Below are positions 11,500-22,707 of a stretch of 64,000 nt of DNA, in pieces. How positions within the stretch are numbered: the first letter of the stretch is position 1; each line of letters opens with the position of its first letter. The stretch spans positions 1,488,001 through 1,552,000 of the forward strand of contig NC_033563.1 of NCBI RefSeq assembly GCF_001680005.1, in the 5' to 3' direction. The notes beneath the pieces were generated by a model. It had not been told where the DNA came from. It was given only the letters and a program-made list of their open reading frames with translations, and ran no database searches. The stretch comes from Plasmodium coatneyi. Taxonomy: Eukaryota > Apicomplexa > Aconoidasida > Haemosporida > Plasmodiidae. Made by a program: the position numbers and the translations under genes.

Positions 11500-13789
11500 T
11501 TATTCTTGTGCGAGGTGGAAAGACCAGTGCATACGCGACTTCCACGGCAGACATGTGACATGTGCACTAAAATGGGCGATCGCAACGCGTAAGCCTAGCG
11601 AACAGGAAAAATGCACCAGGTGCTGGTCCAGGATGCTAAGAAGTGACGTCGTTATGAGCGCCCCATGGTCATCCCTTCAAGGCACTTTCGTGAAATGAGT
11701 GAAACGCATCATATAAGTGCGAAGCAAGTGAAAAAGGTCAGACAGGCGAAGAATCATGCATGCCCATGCGTGATACCAAATTTTCCCGAGGAACAAATCA
11801 AGCAAAATAGAACAGAACGAAGCATCAAGTTGATTTTTCCTTTATACACACCACCTTTTTCCCCCCGAACTGTGCACGCAAATAAACGGTGCATGAGCTC
11901 CTGCATTTCTCCTTCCCCTTTAGTCTCCACGCCCCAATTTATTCATTTGCCTATTATTTTTTTCACGTATTCTTTTTTCATGTAGTCTTCCCTAGTTCGT
12001 CCCACTTTACGCGAGGAACATAAGGTGGGACTTCTTACGAAGTTTTTACTTTTGCGAAAATTAGAACCTGAACCCCTATTCATTAAATTATCAATGTGCC
12101 TTATTAAGTATAAAGAAGAGGTTATAATTAAGCAGCTTCATTAAGCAGTTGGAATTGAGAAAAAGAACGGGTGCAAGCGCGTTCCATTTGTGCGTTGCGA
12201 TATGCTGCAAAGAAGGCGCGAAAAGCCAAGCGCTTAGCCTAAGGATGAAGGTGAGTTTTTTCATGTTTTCAGGGAAAAATTACTAGTCCAACTGGTTCAA
12301 CTGGTTCGACTGGTCCAACTGGTTCGATTTGTCTGACTCGACCAAATAATCGCATTTCGCCGGGAGGTTCACATTTTCCTTTTTAAACGTCACGTAGACG
12401 CTTTTGTTAAGGGAAGACGCTGCCCGTTCAATGCATACAAATGCTGAAAACCTTTTGGTGTGCAATTTGGACAGCTCCTCCACCGTCCGATGAGCAATTA
12501 TGCACATATATCTATGCATAAACCTCTACTTATAAGAATAGTTGAACGTGGTAATGTTACTCTCGGTGTTATATCACTGGAGAGGGGTAGAACGCCACAC
12601 AATCACACATGCAGAGACCGTCCATTTAGACTTTGTGCATATGCCTTACTGCACACCTGCTGCAGGTTCTATTTAAACCTACACAATTGTTTCCAATTGG
12701 ATGACATTACGATTCGGTGTCATTTGCCCTACTTGCCACATCGGGGAATAATTTCCCCAAAGGATATGCACAAAATGAGATAATTTCACTCCGTTTTGCA
12801 GAAGCTAACAACAATTTTAACTTCGTTGGGGAGTCCAACTCCTGCGGTTATATACCAACACGTTTAAGAGCTCTGCAACAAATGGTGGTGTGTGCTACTT
12901 TTGCGCAAAGAGTAAAAATAAAATAACTGCCACACATGCGGTAAACAAATTACATTTTCCCACGTTGAATTTAATTAACAATTGGTCGTGAAAAGAGAGA
13001 AATAATAACATGTTCAAGTGCTTTTTTTTGTTGTTGCTTAACCCAACCGTTTGTTCTCACTTTCCATTTGCTGCTTGTTCGTTTCGCTTAATGTTCTGCC
13101 TCTATCGTGTCATATGTGTGCCCTGAAAAGGCGCAAAAAAAATTATGAAAATGAAAAGGTAAATGCATAAACTGGGCTGTTAACTTTTGCCACACGAAAG
13201 TAACCCTATTCATGGTAAAAATGTGGCAAGAAGTGGCTGTCACAGGGATGCGCATATATAAGCGCGTATGTATATGCACTTATAAGGAGTCCCACTTCAG
13301 TGTGACTCTCACCAATTGCTGTGCCAAAAGGAGCAAAGAAAGCATTTCGTCATGTACGTGTTAATGCACATGCGTGGTATGGCCACCGGGTTTTATTTAT
13401 TCTCTTGAACACTTTTGTTAGGATAGGCTTCTAATGGGCGGAAGGAGAACAGAATGTAAAAACTTTCCCGCATGGTGTGAAGTGGCAAGGCAAATTAATA
13501 ATCCCCACGGGAATTTTGCCCCATCTGGTATGCACTGAACGAGGAAAGCCATAAAATAAAATGCATGATTGAAGGTCATACATTGGATAATCTCCCAAAA
13601 AAAAAAAAAAAAAAAAACGCCCATCCTGTGAATTATACATTTTTTACACTTTTCTGAGATAAATTAAGAACCAAAAGGGGAAAGCACAAAGAAAAAGAAC
13701 GCAATTACGAGCAGCCACAAGTGGAAGGGGCCAACTTTACATCGTATTTATACCACACAGCAGTGTATCCTCCTCATCGTGTGCGCAAA
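11500..13789. other. 2.3 kb intergenic region with one doubtful minus-strand frame
   Basis: Between two plus-strand genes. It contains a 9-bp minisatellite (12285-12329) and a 20-A run near 13598-13617. A minus-strand frame ending at 12283 reads into the minisatellite and has somewhat gene-like composition upstream (VYVTFKKENVNLPAKCDYL). I could not join it to other exons or recognise it, so I do not call it a gene. Confidence 0.45.
12285..12329. repeat. 9-bp minisatellite, five units
   Basis: Five head-to-tail copies of a 9-base unit close to GGTTCAACT (variants GTCC and TCG) can be read directly. No function is apparent. Confidence 0.85.
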
Positions 13790-14602
13790 ATGGCACAAAG
13801 CGGGGGGGGTCTGATGAGCGAAATTGATAATTTAATCAATGACGTAGAGGGGGAGGAAGAAAATTACGATGAGTTGCAATTTTCCGTAGCCCCCGTTAGA
13901 GTACCAAGAAATTTCATAAAAGATGCCAAGACAAAGAATAACAAACTGTTTGATTTTCACAAAGGTACCACCACATTGGCCTTCAAATTTAAGGATGGAA
14001 TAATAGTAGCAGTGGACTCAAGAGCTTCCATGGGCTCCTTCATATCATCACAGAACGTAGAGAAAATAATCGAAATAAATAAAAACATTTTAGGGACAAT
14101 GGCAGGAGGAGCAGCAGACTGTTTGTACTGGGAAAAATATTTGGGAAAAATTATAAAAATTTATGAATTGAGAAATAATGAGAAAATTTCTGTCCGAGCA
14201 GCCAGTACTATTTTGAGTAACATTCTGTATCAATATAAGGGGTATGGATTATGCTGTGGAATTATTTTAAGTGGATATGATCACACCGGTTTTAATATGT
14301 TCTACATAGATGATGAGGGGAAGAAGGTGGAGGGCAATTTATTCAGTTGCGGAAGTGGTAGCACGTATGCTTATTCCATTTTGGACTCTGCGTATGACTA
14401 TAACTTGAGTTTAGAGCAAGCCGTGGAACTGGGCAGGAATGCAATTTATCATGCCACCTTCAGGGATGGAGGGTCTGGTGGGAAGGTTCGAGTTTTTTAC
14501 ATACACAAAAATGGCTACGACAAGATTATCGAGGGGGAGGATGTCTACGATTTACATTACCATTACACGAACCCGGCACAGAACGATCAGCACGTCATGT
14601 AG
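13790..14602 (+). CDS. 20S proteasome subunit beta type-5 (chymotrypsin-like catalytic subunit)
   Basis: Single exon, 270 aa. The ATG at 13790 is chosen because the open frame upstream of it has no ATG, only a GTG at 13721. Residues 1-59 are the propeptide, ending in KLFDFHKG; autocatalytic cleavage exposes the nucleophile Thr60 (TTTLAFKF). The other active-site residues are in place: Asp76 and Arg78 in VAVDSRASMG, and Lys92 (mature Lys33) in SQNVEKIIEI. GTMAGGAADCLYWEKYL and FSCGSGSTYAYSILD are typical of beta5. The mature chain of 211 residues is normal. It cleaves after hydrophobic residues inside the 20S core and is the classical target of proteasome inhibitors in malaria parasites. RAD23 and a PI31-like regulator in the same window act in the same pathway. 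Confidence 0.97.
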   Translation: MAQSGGGLMSEIDNLINDVEGEEENYDELQFSVAPVRVPRNFIKDAKTKNNKLFDFHKGTTTLAFKFKDGIIVAVDSRASMGSFISSQNVEKIIEINKNILGTMAGGAADCLYWEKYLGKIIKIYELRNNEKISVRAASTILSNILYQYKGYGLCCGIILSGYDHTGFNMFYIDDEGKKVEGNLFSCGSGSTYAYSILDSAYDYNLSLEQAVELGRNAIYHATFRDGGSGGKVRVFYIHKNGYDKIIEGEDVYDLHYHYTNPAQNDQHVM

Positions 14603-15093
14603 GGGTGATTAGCGTGGAGCGGCGTCACCAGTGACCGCCTAGTCTAACCGTTGCTCTTGCGTTTTACTCCCATTTTTGCACATTATATGCACATTTTTTT
14701 CACAACTTTTTGCCAATTTTAACATTGCATGTGCAGTCAAACTGGGCAATTGCCTTTTAAAAGGAAGAATTTTTTTCCATTGTACGAAAACCACTGCGAA
14801 CATTTTCAGCAGCAGAAGGGTGTGCATATTTCCTGCCTGTTCTTTGCTTCCTCATATTTTACAGCACTTTATATGATCAGTTTGGGATTACAAAAAAAAA
14901 AGTTTTACATTTTTCTTTTTAATTTTACAAAGGGGAAAGCGGCGCGGTGTGCGGGAAATTAAAAATGTAGGTTGATGCCATTTGGAAGTGGGGAACAGTG
15001 AAACACACCAAGTGGTGTGGCAAATTCATAGGCGATAAAATGGGAGGCACACCATGTGTGACGGCTAGTGCTTTCCCTATTTTCGCGCAGCTT
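14603..15093. other. Convergent intergenic region (beta5 / ARV1)
   Basis: About 490 bases between two stop codons that face each other; it must hold both 3' UTRs. AT-rich, with short A and T runs. Nothing else seen. Confidence 0.6.
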
Positions 15094-16839
15094 TTATAGG
15101 TAATTCCCTATTTTAACCATGAGGAAATTCTTCAGCAGGTAACTGGCCAGCACGGAAAATATGGAATAGCAAATATAATTCCCGTCATTGGAAATAAAAA
15201 TATGATAAGCGATTGTGTTGCAAATAATGGTGTACACATTGAGGTATATATTTATGTAGTTGTAATTGAACACCTTGAGGATGAAATAAATTACGAGGGG
15301 GTAATTACTCAGCACGAATAGCATAAAGAGGTAATTGTATTTCACCATGGTTATCTTAATTCTGTACTTTTTCTCCTGATATAACTTAAGGATATATGTA
15401 AAAATGCACAAAAGGAGGAAGTAGACCATATAATTTATGGTCACGGATTTTAATTTTTTAAACGAAAAAGAAGAGTTACATATTTTCAAAATATATTTCT
15501 CATTGTCCAAGTCGGAAAATAAAAGTTTGGAATACATGCTGATTTGTTTAATTTTAAATTTGTTTTTTTTCTGATTTTGCTTTTTTGTTATTTCGTCCAC
15601 ATTTTTGTGAAAGGTAAAATCGATGTTTTTGAAAATATTTCTGCACAGGCTGTTAAGTTGGTCGGCCGAGCTGCTTTGTAAATTTCCAAAAGGATCATCA
15701 TGCAGGTCACAATCGTAGCATTTTTGGGGGGAAAAAAATTCTTCCCTCACGTCTGGACAAACACCGTTTGTCGAGAATTTCCTTACAAATGCGTTTGACT
15801 CACTTTTGAAGTAATTCTTCCTTTCACGCCCCTTTTGGTAAAAAAATATGTTGCGCAAAAAATTGAAAAAGTAATGTATGTTGTATGCTTCCTTCTCCCT
15901 CGTCTCTAGCACAAGTTTGTACTCATCAATGTGGTAAAACACAAGCACGTTTATAATTTGGAAGAGGCTGTTGCGTTCTTCCGAGTTTTTCAGCGTAACA
16001 ATGTCATTCCTGAGTAGTTGATGGTTTTTTCTGAGCTTGAAAATCGATTCGTACTTTACGCTTCGCTGTATTAGTTTTAGTAACCGTTTTTTGGCGTCCA
16101 CAAATGGGTGCAGGTTTGTCCAGTTGGGGCTCTCCGAAGTGGACTTTTCACCAGGAGGTGTAGGCCCCTCACTAAGCTGCCCCTTCCATTTGCTCGCCTG
16201 CACGTCCTTCCCCCCGTAGTTCTTGTTGTGCAGGAACAAATCAATCAGCCGCTTGTCGTAATCCTCCGTGTGTTCGTACTTCCGGTTCAGGATGCACACA
16301 TTGTGGTCCCTAAATCGGTTGTGAAAAATGCAAGTCAAAAACTTGTTCTTGTGGATATTCACTAAATTGGGAACGTTCGACTGGTTAAAAATGTTATGCA
16401 ACCCATACAGTTTGTGCTTGTCATCATATTTGTACATAAAAAGAGTGTAAGAAGAGCAGTTGTCCTGATTGGGATAATTCCTAAACGTGCTCTCCCCGAA
16501 GGTGGTGTTGTTAAGGAAGAAATCTGAGAAGGTGCCTCCCTCCCTATGGTCATTTTCAAAGTTGGGGTGTAAGTAAGCATTTATTATTAAAAAGAGAATA
16601 ATCATTTTGAGAAAAAAAACGTGAATGAATTTGTCATGATATTTGAGCCGATTAAATATGATGTGTCTATAAACTTCAGGCTTGAGGAATAAAATATTTA
16701 TAAAAATTAGGAACGTATTTTTCTCCATGTATTCATCGCATATGTTGCTGCACCGGTTGCATTCGTTCAACTTTATGTTCGTCTTGTTGTACACAGTGTA
16801 CAGACTGGAATTGCACCTCCCGCATTTTATGCAAATCAT
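15094..16839 (-). CDS. ARV1: ARV1-like protein (sterol/GPI lipid homeostasis), enlarged
   Basis: Single exon, 581 aa. The N-terminus is the ARV1 homology domain: a zinc-ribbon with Cys3/Cys6 (MICIKCGRC) and Cys27/Cys30 (LNECNRCSNICDEYME), followed at once by the conserved FINILFLKPEVYRHIIFNRL block at residues 46-65. ARV1 is an ER membrane protein affecting sterol trafficking and GPI-anchor assembly. A first membrane segment follows at about 74-90. Then comes a hydrophilic insertion of roughly 370 residues with no known domain, and four or so hydrophobic helices in the last 120 residues (YMVYFLLLCIFTYIL, YLFMLFVLSNYPLVIYFIL, and others). Yeast and human ARV1 are about 270-320 aa, so the extra length is the insertion. 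Domain identity is clear; function is inferred from the family. Confidence 0.88.
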   Translation of the reverse strand: MICIKCGRCNSSLYTVYNKTNIKLNECNRCSNICDEYMEKNTFLIFINILFLKPEVYRHIIFNRLKYHDKFIHVFFLKMIILFLIINAYLHPNFENDHREGGTFSDFFLNNTTFGESTFRNYPNQDNCSSYTLFMYKYDDKHKLYGLHNIFNQSNVPNLVNIHKNKFLTCIFHNRFRDHNVCILNRKYEHTEDYDKRLIDLFLHNKNYGGKDVQASKWKGQLSEGPTPPGEKSTSESPNWTNLHPFVDAKKRLLKLIQRSVKYESIFKLRKNHQLLRNDIVTLKNSEERNSLFQIINVLVFYHIDEYKLVLETREKEAYNIHYFFNFLRNIFFYQKGRERKNYFKSESNAFVRKFSTNGVCPDVREEFFSPQKCYDCDLHDDPFGNLQSSSADQLNSLCRNIFKNIDFTFHKNVDEITKKQNQKKNKFKIKQISMYSKLLFSDLDNEKYILKICNSSFSFKKLKSVTINYMVYFLLLCIFTYILKLYQEKKYRIKITMVKYNYLFMLFVLSNYPLVIYFILKVFNYNYINIYLNVYTIICNTIAYHIFISNDGNYICYSIFSVLASYLLKNFLMVKIGNYL

Positions 16840-17804
16840 CTTGTCCCGTTCGTCTCCTATGCTCGATGCGCCAAGTTTCGTTTCCCCAAAGTGGGGGGGA
16901 GTGAATGCATAATCGAAAGCATATGCGGATACACATACGAATCCATACCCCTTATATACACTTCGGGAACATGCTAGGGGATGAAAAAAAAAAATATTCT
17001 CAGGAAAAACTTAACCAAACCGATGCTGAAATGGCAAATCGCAGAATTGCTCAGACATGCTAACCTTATCCCCGATTCACATTTGCGCTGCTTTAAGGAA
17101 AATGCTCGCACTGGGGGGTATTATATTCATGATTAAAGGGAAGCGGAACCACCAAAAGGGGGGGTAAACGGGAAGGTTACACCCGTGCCGTTTTTTTAAC
17201 CATTTCCACATTTTCTGCCTCTGCACGCCTTGCCCAAAGGAGCACGAAGGGATAGTTCCTCTTCAGATGAACGTGGAAGATCCCTAAGCCACAGAGTTAA
17301 TTTACGCACGTAAACACACTTGTGGCAATTATGTCGACCGTCCTTAACGCTGGATTATTAGCACGTTCGCCTGTTAAGCGGTTCATTCGTGGTGTGCACC
17401 TACAGTGTACACACTTTTTAAATGTGTTTCCTTTTTTTTTTCGACGCTTGTTAAGCTAAGCGACTTCCCCCAAAAGGAACGATCTTCTTTACGCCACAGT
17501 TACGTATGCTCGTCAAAATCGGCACAATGCCTTTACAATAATTAATAAGAAAGTTTTATCAAAGGGGATACATATATTTATGTAAATAATTACGCGCGTG
17601 TGTACACATATATACATATATGTATATCTACACACGCTCCGGCGGGGACGTAAAAAAAAAACTATACAGCCATAGCTGCGCAAACTGCGCCAAATAATTC
17701 ACGGGAGGGGATTAAAAGGGGAGATCTCCTTTAAAAGTAACACTTGCTCGGGTGCCTACGCTAACGTAACACTAAGCAGATGAAGACATCCGCAAACGCA
17801 CACT
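16840..17804. other. Intergenic region, ARV1 promoter side
   Basis: About 965 bases between two minus-strand genes: the 3' end of the SNARE gene and the upstream region of ARV1. Scattered AT repeats (around 17590-17640). No gene or RNA seen. Confidence 0.55.
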
Positions 17805-18601
17805 TTATCTATTCTTCCGATATAAGTAGTTCATAAAAAATAGCAAAAATAGGAAGAACAGGACGAGGTAAAACATGTATTTATTTCCCTAAAAAAAAAA
17901 AAAAAAAAAAAAAATACGATCATGTGAAACTTTTTCGAGTAAAGCAGACTGGAGCATTTAAAATATTTTTTTCTCTCACTATACCTTTGTCTTTATAATA
18001 TTTTTCACGCGCCTGTACACTCCTGTTAATTTTCTGTTCACGTTTTCCATCCTGTCCGACTACGACGAAATTGCAACAAAAAAAAAAAAAAAAAAAAGGG
18101 GGGGAGTTATTTCATTTGTGTGCTTATTTGGGAACAGGTGATAGTGGTAACATATCCATGTGCCACTCCCTGGGGATATAAAATTTTCCTCTTTTCCTTT
18201 TTACCAAATTATCCAGGAGGGAGTTGGATGTGCGGACTTCATCTCTCAGGTTGGATCCAAGCTTCGAGTTTTTGCGATTAAAAAGATGAGAAAAAAAAAA
18301 AAATAAAATACTCATTTGAATGTCAAACTGCGTGCCCATTCATGCGTGTGTATTTGTGGCCACTCTACTTGCCCCTACTAGGGGCAGTCGTTTGTCTTAT
18401 TCACATGCAAACGCAATCACATTAGGAACTCTTTCATACAGTTTAGCTGCGAAATTGTCTTACCAGTTTGAGGGTCTGAACCTTCTTCTCCAAGTCAAGT
18501 ATGTAGTTGTCATTTTCCTCTAGGTATATATTTATATTTTCATTGTATATGTCATTGTTATTATTATTTTTCTTTTTCTTTTTCCTCGAGTTAAAATCCA
18601 T
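17805..18601 (-). CDS. BET1-like Qc-SNARE, four exons
   Basis: I assembled this from four exons: 18464-18601, 18205-18261, 17985-18059 and 17805-17888, giving 117 aa; all introns are phase 0 and have GT donors and AG acceptors. The start is MDFNSRKKKKK. The SNARE helix spans the first three exons (KKVQTLKL, LGSNLRDEVRTSNSLLDNL, SDRMENVNRKLTGVYRRVKN) and aligns gap-free across both junctions with yeast and human BET1, including the central polar layer region. The last exon encodes a tail anchor (GNKYMFYLVLFFLFLLFFMN) and a short basic lumenal end YRKNR. BET1 drives fusion of ER-derived vesicles with the Golgi. The length matches human BET1 (118 aa). SFT1/GS15-type SNAREs are the nearest alternative identity. 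Confidence 0.88.
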
Positions 18602-20017
18602 ATTAAATGAACGTTTTAAATTTTGTCATTCTACCGTTTCGGTGAGGCGAAAAAAGGCTTTATAAATATAGTAACACGTTTCCTTTCTGCCGAAAAAAAT
18701 TACAAATGCTGTTTTTGCTGCCTGGGGAGTAGCCTAACAGAGGATTCTCAAAATGTTAATGCGCCTTATGTAATAACGCTGTCCCTTTCGTCTTTGTATT
18801 TTTTCTTCCTTCTCCGTTCCGTTGTTCCTCCCGCTCGTTTTAATTTTTGGTCTGGCTGCCCAATTTGAAAAATCTTCTATTTGAGGTGACTGGCGAGCTG
18901 TTCCCCTGCAACATTCATTCGCGGAAGCTTCGAATTTGTAGGAAAATTTTCCTGTACACGTATACGTTTATGCGATAGGGGTATACCCAATGTGTACATA
19001 ACGTGAAGGGGAAAATGCGGAAGAATATACAAACTGGAAAAAAAAAAAAAAGGCAAACAGATTGGCACTAAAATGACTATAAAAATGGAAAACAAATTTG
19101 CAATATAATGACTATAAAAACAGCGAACAAATTGGCAAATAAATGACGATAAAAAACGACGAACAAATTGTCGCGCGAAGTGACCAACAAATTGATGCAC
19201 GGAGAAAACCTGCAAATTCGCGAAGCATAATTTTTATAAAGATAATTTTTTTTTCCACCAACCTGCGTTAATAATACCCCCTCCGGTGGGCAAGTATTCC
19301 GTAAAATTCTGCCACAAAAAAAAAGAGTGCAATTTTTTCGACAGGTCCATCAATTTTCCCCTGCTTCCGCTGTTCCTTTTTATTTTTTTTTTTTTCCTTT
19401 TGGAACTGCAATGCAGGCACCCACCACGTAATTTTCAAGCTTCCTACAGTCCAGTGGGGAAAAAGGCAGAAGCGCTCTCAAGACTGGAATGCAAAAAAAA
19501 AAGTATACACGAATGTTTTTACATTACATGCACTTGTGTGATCAGATTCGAGGTGTTTAAAAGAACGATGTGAAGTTATCCAAAAGTTTATAACCTTTCC
19601 GTCGCGTCATTTTTTTTTTTTTTTTTTTTTCCTTCAAAGTTCTGTGTGGAACACTGCCTGCTTTAACACCAATGAAAGTGATTACTGCGTATAGGTAGCT
19701 GCCAACCGTGGGTCGCTTGTCCCTGTCTTCCCATCGTAGGAATTTCCCCCCTGGTACACCCAACAGGGGGTTGATTAATAAATACCAGGACAGATGAGCT
19801 GTGCCACCGAAACGTTAAAATGGATAAATCGATAGGCGACGCAGAGCGTGCTATCCCGTCTACAATTAAAGGGGGGGAGGAAATCTGAGCCAATGTACTT
19901 CCAAAGGTTCTGCATCTTGTAGTAGTGGCATTGGTATAATTGAAGCCACGGGGGAAACTCTCACTTTCGGCGAATGACCAATATTTCACTTGAAAAAGCT
20001 GGACGTAGGTCAAAAAA
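18602..20017. other. Divergent intergenic region with minisatellite
   Basis: 1.4 kb between divergent start codons (SNARE gene left, 831-aa gene right), so it should hold two promoters. It contains the minisatellite at 19056-19200, a T-rich tract near 19385 and a 21-T run near 19610-19630. No coding exon is recognised. Confidence 0.55.
19056..19200. repeat. Degenerate 35-bp minisatellite
   Basis: Units begin at 19056, 19091, 19126, 19162 and 19186, each opening with AACAAATTGG or a close variant, most followed by a TGACTATAAAAA-like half. The period is 35-36 bases with a shortened fourth unit. Seen directly. Confidence 0.85.
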
Positions 20018-22707
20018 ATGGCGCGGCAGAAGAGACGGAAAAATGTAACGCAGGAAGAAATCGCCATAGAGGAGATGAACGAATCTGACGAATTGAACTC
20101 CCCGGGTGAGGGCGAAAAAACAGAAAGGAAATACAGACAGAAGCGCAAAAATTACAGGGAGTTGTACACAGAATACAATGAAAGGCGAAACAACAAAATC
20201 GATTTTTCCTATTATATAAATATAGAAGCGACGGTTATGGAGTTGCTGTTAGATAATAATTTGGAATCTTTTAAAAATGCAGGGAAGCTTCTTTTTGTCG
20301 TTTTGTCTGGCATGTCCCCCAGAGTGATGTACGTTAAGAAAGTACTAGATTTGGTAAATTATTTTTTTTACAAAGGAGGGGTTAAATTTTATCATAGTCC
20401 TATGCACCTGAAGATCCTCCTCTTCATTTTTAACAGAATAAAATCTAGATATATGATTCCACGTCTGCGCATTTTTAACCTCCTAATGTGTAATAATAAC
20501 TTAAAGGAACTGGAAAAGTACAAATATATTTACACCCCAAAGATTATCTTCTTAACCTATGTCGATCATCTGTATTACCACGTAAAAGATTTCATGATCA
20601 CGGTGAGGAAAATGCTAATGCAAGACTGGATTGATAAGGTACAGGCTAAAGCGTTAGCATCGAGCAAGTCCAGGGAAGACCTCCTAAAAAAACTAAAGGC
20701 AAGTGAAAAAATAGTCCTATATAAAGAAACCGATGAGGATGTATTAATACACTTCTCAAAATTGTTCAAGATGGAGTTTGCAAAATCTTTGGATAAATCG
20801 CTGAAGCAATTAATAGAGCAATGCGTTGTAACTAATTTACCCCTGCACAGCATCTACCTGGACATTTACATTCTGTACAATATAAAGAACGTGGTGAAAC
20901 TGCTCGTGGTGATAGACCAGCTGTTATGTTCCCTCTTTCCGTATTACTACTTTTACGAATTGAAATTGAAACTTTTGCTTTTGCATATACATAGGTGCCA
21001 TGAGGGGGTTGCTTTGCAGGAGGGAGCTCCAACTGGTGCGCTATCACATCCGATTGTAGATCCTACAAATGACGCCACAGCTATTGGAACAACCGATGTG
21101 ACAGTCATGAAAAGCGAAGGGGACGAAGGCAATTTTCCGAACGTGGCCCCCTCCACGAATAACGCTATTAACGCCATTTCGCTTATTAGAACCCTAGGAG
21201 GACGAAAATCAGACGAGAACAGCACCCTCATGTATGAAGAATCATCTGTGGGCAACGTAAATTACCAGCTGGACAAAAATGGCCAGAGAGAATTAAGAAA
21301 GTTGCTAAAACTGAGGAAGAAGCAGAAGCAAGAAGCCGATGAATGTCTGAACAGTCTTTACAGTAGTGACTCCAGCAAGAGTGACAACAGCAACTTAAAT
21401 GAACCTGGAATGGAGCATAACTTACCAGAGGATGAACAGTTCAATGAAAATAATGACAATAATAAAAATTTATATTTAGACGCTTTTATGAATTTATATA
21501 TTAACTCCACAGAAGGAATGGTGAACAGTTTACCGTCCCTGAGTGAGTTAAACGATCTTCACCCTTTGAAGCAATTGAATGAGAAAATTAGAAGCAAGCG
21601 GGAGGAGGGAAACCTCAACAGTATTGTCTTACCCATGTTGAAGGGGGCAAAGATAAGTGACATAAACAGTGTAGACATGAGCGTAAGCATGATGGAAAAT
21701 GCTAAGGATCTCCTAGGGGAAAACGAAATAGACAACCAGTTTAATATAAAACAGAGTGAACAGTTGTCAGGGGATGACCCCATTACAATGAAAAAGGAAG
21801 AACCAAAGAAAGAAAAACGAGCAAGCCTCCCCAAAATTGAAAATATCCATAAGGGCACATATAACGACATGGCGTATAATATAAATGCTGTTGCAAACGT
21901 CGCCAAAAGTTTAATGCATTCATCAATATATGACCCCATATATGTAAAGCTTTTTTACCTTTATCTTTTGCCTGTCATTTCGTTTGAAAAAAGAGTAGAC
22001 GTATTTTTAACTTACTCATGCGCAAGATACAAAATTATGAAGCCATTAATTTTTATCCTTTTTTATAATAACCATACGGGGACGTATATTCTTAATACAG
22101 TCAAGCAGATTTTTAAACAGGATAAGTTCCTTTTTGAAAAATATAAAAGCACATATTTCAATGGACTTTCCTTGAGAGATATTCCAAAGAGCCATTTTAT
22201 CTTTCTGCTGCTCCTCTCCGTTTTTTTTTACGATCATAGGGGGGAGTCCCTCCTCTACATGTTCAAACTGTTTTGCAAGTAAGCAAGGAGCGGCACTTAC
22301 ATAGGGGGTTACCAACGTTCCCACATTGCAGCGTTCGGATGTTCCCACGTTCGGACGTTCCGGTGTGCCTTCCATTTTGCGGGCGCCCCTCCCATTCGGC
22401 GAAGTTCGTCAATTTGATCCCTTTTTTTGCAAAATCCTTTTTTTACGAAAACACCCCCTTCCCCCCCCGCAGCTACGACCAAGACGTCATCAGCGACCAG
22501 GAGCGGGACATAAATTACAAGAAAATACACGAAGACGTGGTGCTTGAAAATGACCAAAAGTACACGGAGCAGAAGAAAAGCATAAATATAATAATCATAA
22601 AGTTTATCGAAATATATGAGGAGAAATTTGGCACCCGCCTTTGCGAATACTTTGATTTCTACAGAATATTTTTTATACTCTTTGCTTCGTGTGTTGACGT
22701 GGAGTAG
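20018..22707 (+). CDS. Conserved protein of unknown function, two exons, 831 aa
   Basis: Exon 1 is 20018-22278, exon 2 is 22473-22707; the donor is GTAAGC after TTTTGCAA and the acceptor ends a C-rich tract (CCGCAG). The junction is phase 2 and restores an Asn codon. The start MARQKRRKNVTQEE is basic and nuclear-signal-like. Residues about 60-330 are mainly helical and hydrophobic in an alternating way (FVVLSGMSPRVMYVKKVLDL, HLKILLFIFNRIKSRYMIP), suggesting a helical-repeat scaffold and not membrane spans. A low-complexity acidic and Asn-rich middle (about 345-610) follows, then a second helical domain (IYVKLFYLYLLPVISFEKR, and others) continuing into exon 2. I do not recognise the family. 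A nuclear or nucleolar scaffold is a guess from the basic start and helical repeats. Confidence 0.88.

Noticed and set aside
13721..13789. Extra 23 residues at the N-terminus of proteasome beta5
   Set aside because: The frame opens with GTG, not ATG; the first ATG at 13790 gives a normal propeptide.
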